From: CAYMMX01 sp964391675
GTDB taxonomy: Bacteria > Cyanobacteriota > Vampirovibrionia > Gastranaerophilales > Gastranaerophilaceae
NCBI GenBank assembly: GCA_964391675.1
Contig: CAYMMX010000003.1
Coordinates: forward strand, 1 to 64,000
Direction: 5' to 3'
DNA: 64,000 nucleotides
The notes under the pieces are model-generated. The model saw nothing but the letters and a program-made list of their open reading frames with translations, did not search any database and was not told where the DNA came from. Positions 62,941 to 64,000 of this stretch are shown here, in pieces. Positions within the stretch are counted from its first letter, which is position 1; every line of letters begins with the position of its first letter. Position numbers and translations under genes: made by a program.

Positions 62941-64000
62941 TTAGCTTTCTTTAGTATATTCAGCATCAATGACATCATCATCGGATGAAGATAAACTTTC
63001 ACTTTCAGAAGAACTGCTTTCAGAACTAGCACTTGAAGCTTCGCCTTCTTTTTGTACTTGTTCGTAAGCCTTTTGAGAAATTCCAAACATTGTTTGTTGT
63101 AATTCTTCAGAAAGTTTTTTTACTTCTTCTGTAGGTTTGTTTTCATCAAGGGCTTTTTGCAAAGCCTCTTTTTGTTCATCCAGTTTTGATTTGTCCGCAG
63201 AATCGATTTTTCCTTCAAAATCTTTAACTATTCTATCTGCAGATCCAATTAAACTTGATGCGTTATTTCTAGTTTCTGCTTCTTCTTTTTTAGCTTTATC
63301 TTCGGATGCATTAGCTTCTGCTTCTTTAACCATTTTATCAATATCATCATCAGAAAGATTACTTGAATTTGTAATAGTTATTTTTTGTTCTTTATTTGTT
63401 GCCTTATCCTTGGCAGAAACATTTACAATACCGTTAGCGTCAATATCAAAAGAAACTTCGATTTGCGGCAATCCTCTCATAGCAGGAGGAATACCATCAA
63501 GTCTAAACATCCCTAAAGATTTATTATCTTTTGCCATTGGTCTCTCACCTTGAAGCACATGAATATCAACCGCAGTTTGGTTGTTTTCTGCAGTTGAGAA
63601 TACTTGTGATTTAGAAACAGGAATAGTTGTGTTTCTTGGAACTAAAGCAGTTAAAACACCACCTAAAGTTTCAATCCCCAAAGTCAAAGGAGTTACGTCT
63701 AATAATACTATATCCTTAACTTCACCGGCAAGCACACCCGCTTGAACAGCTGCACCAACTGCAACAACTTCATCAGGGTTAACTGATTGGTTAGGCTCTT
63801 TACCTGTATAATCTTTTACTAAAGCCTGAACAGCAGGTATACGAGTTGAACCACCTACTAAAACAACTTCGTCAATATCTCCCTTGTTTAAGCCTGCATC
63901 TTTAATTGCTTGTTCTACAGGTTTTTTACATCTGTCTAATAAATCATGAGATAAATCTTCAAATTTAGCTCTTGTCAAAGAAATATCTAAGTGCTTAGGA
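62941..64000 (-). CDS. dnaK: Chaperone DnaK, C-terminal part (cut by the window edge)
   Basis: The frame is open to the window end (PKHLDISLTRAKFEDL at the edge), so the N-terminal half of the ATPase is outside. Seen here are the last ATPase blocks (VVLVGGSTRIPAVQALV), the linker DIVLLDVTPLTLGIET, the substrate-binding domain and the helical lid. The tail is Ser/Glu-rich with DDDVIDAEYTKES, ending in a DVIDAEY-type motif. The apparent ATG near 63978 is internal. Confidence 0.97.
   Translation of the reverse strand, partial: PKHLDISLTRAKFEDLSHDLLDRCKKPVEQAIKDAGLNKGDIDEVVLVGGSTRIPAVQALVKDYTGKEPNQSVNPDEVVAVGAAVQAGVLAGEVKDIVLLDVTPLTLGIETLGGVLTALVPRNTTIPVSKSQVFSTAENNQTAVDIHVLQGERPMAKDNKSLGMFRLDGIPPAMRGLPQIEVSFDIDANGIVNVSAKDKATNKEQKITITNSSNLSDDDIDKMVKEAEANASEDKAKKEEAETRNNASSLIGSADRIVKDFEGKIDSADKSKLDEQKEALQKALDENKPTEEVKKLSEELQQTMFGISQKAYEQVQKEGEASSASSESSSSESESLSSSDDDVIDAEYTKES

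Noticed and set aside
1..64000. CRISPR array, transposase, rRNA genes or replication origin
   Set aside because: No regularly spaced repeats, no IS transposase motif, no rRNA-like block and no DnaA-box cluster were seen.

Overview
This is an AT-rich bacterial chromosome segment. It looks like a Gram-negative anaerobe: there is an outer-membrane secretin, KdsA for Kdo synthesis, a periplasmic PBP4-type peptidase, oxygen-sensitive class III ribonucleotide reductase (nrdDG) and a ferredoxin-type split glutamate synthase. The mix of Tad pilus genes, tmRNA, low GC and lineage-style hypothetical proteins is reminiscent of the non-photosynthetic Cyanobacteria relatives (Vampirovibrionia/Gastranaerophilales). 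That placement is inference from gene content, not proof.

Layout. 1-150: 5'-truncated tRNA-Gly and two terminators. 196-7415 (minus): a small unknown gene and the Tad secretion/pilus core tadC-tadB-tadA-tadZ-rcpA-cpaB, without a pilin or prepilin peptidase. 7835-9943 (plus): dapF, then rpsF-ssb-rpsR and a small unknown gene. 9953-12255 (minus): a coiled-coil protein and a probable ROK/ASKHA-fold protein. 12436-17502 (plus): a three-gene glutamate synthase operon whose last gene fuses the GXGXG domain to a GltD-like oxidoreductase. 17503-18576: a gene-poor, repeat- and palindrome-rich stretch. 18577-26996: GNAT, tRNA-Ala, glycogen-synthase-like GT5, acyl-CoA synthetase, an ABC-F protein with one degenerate ATP site, and tmRNA. 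27152-30049 (plus): HEAT protein, queC, DUF366-like gene and SPOR protein. 30161-32549: tRNA-Ile and an integrase-less element bounded by a 23-bp repeat of the tRNA 3' end. 32773-36931: PH-like membrane protein and a divergent XRE regulator/cheW-cheW-MCP locus with dyad operators between them. 37000-43632: a phosphatase-fold protein lacking its catalytic Arg and Asp, an FrhB/pyruvyltransferase fusion, a cobalamin-riboswitch-like leader and nrdDG. 43772-49935: argS, two tandem GT-C-like membrane proteins and a patatin. 49932-60098 (minus): PBP4, DUF374 acyltransferase, gap, sugar ABC ATPase, a degenerate sensor kinase, rpsA, ispH, pheS, an MBL hydrolase and kdsA. 60206-64000: gatB, a SIS-domain gene, and the C-terminal part of dnaK.

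The most unusual signals are: a dispersed ~31-nt element, several copies of which lie just after stop codons and before terminator hairpins (17551, 17705, 18548, 24463, 32650); perfect hairpins inside the coding regions of queC (20-bp arms) and nrdG; the tRNA-Ile-bounded element; two proteins that keep a signalling fold but lose its catalytic residues; tadC probably starting at an ATT codon; and several SD-less genes whose -10 box lies 6-8 nt before the ATG (leaderless mRNAs).
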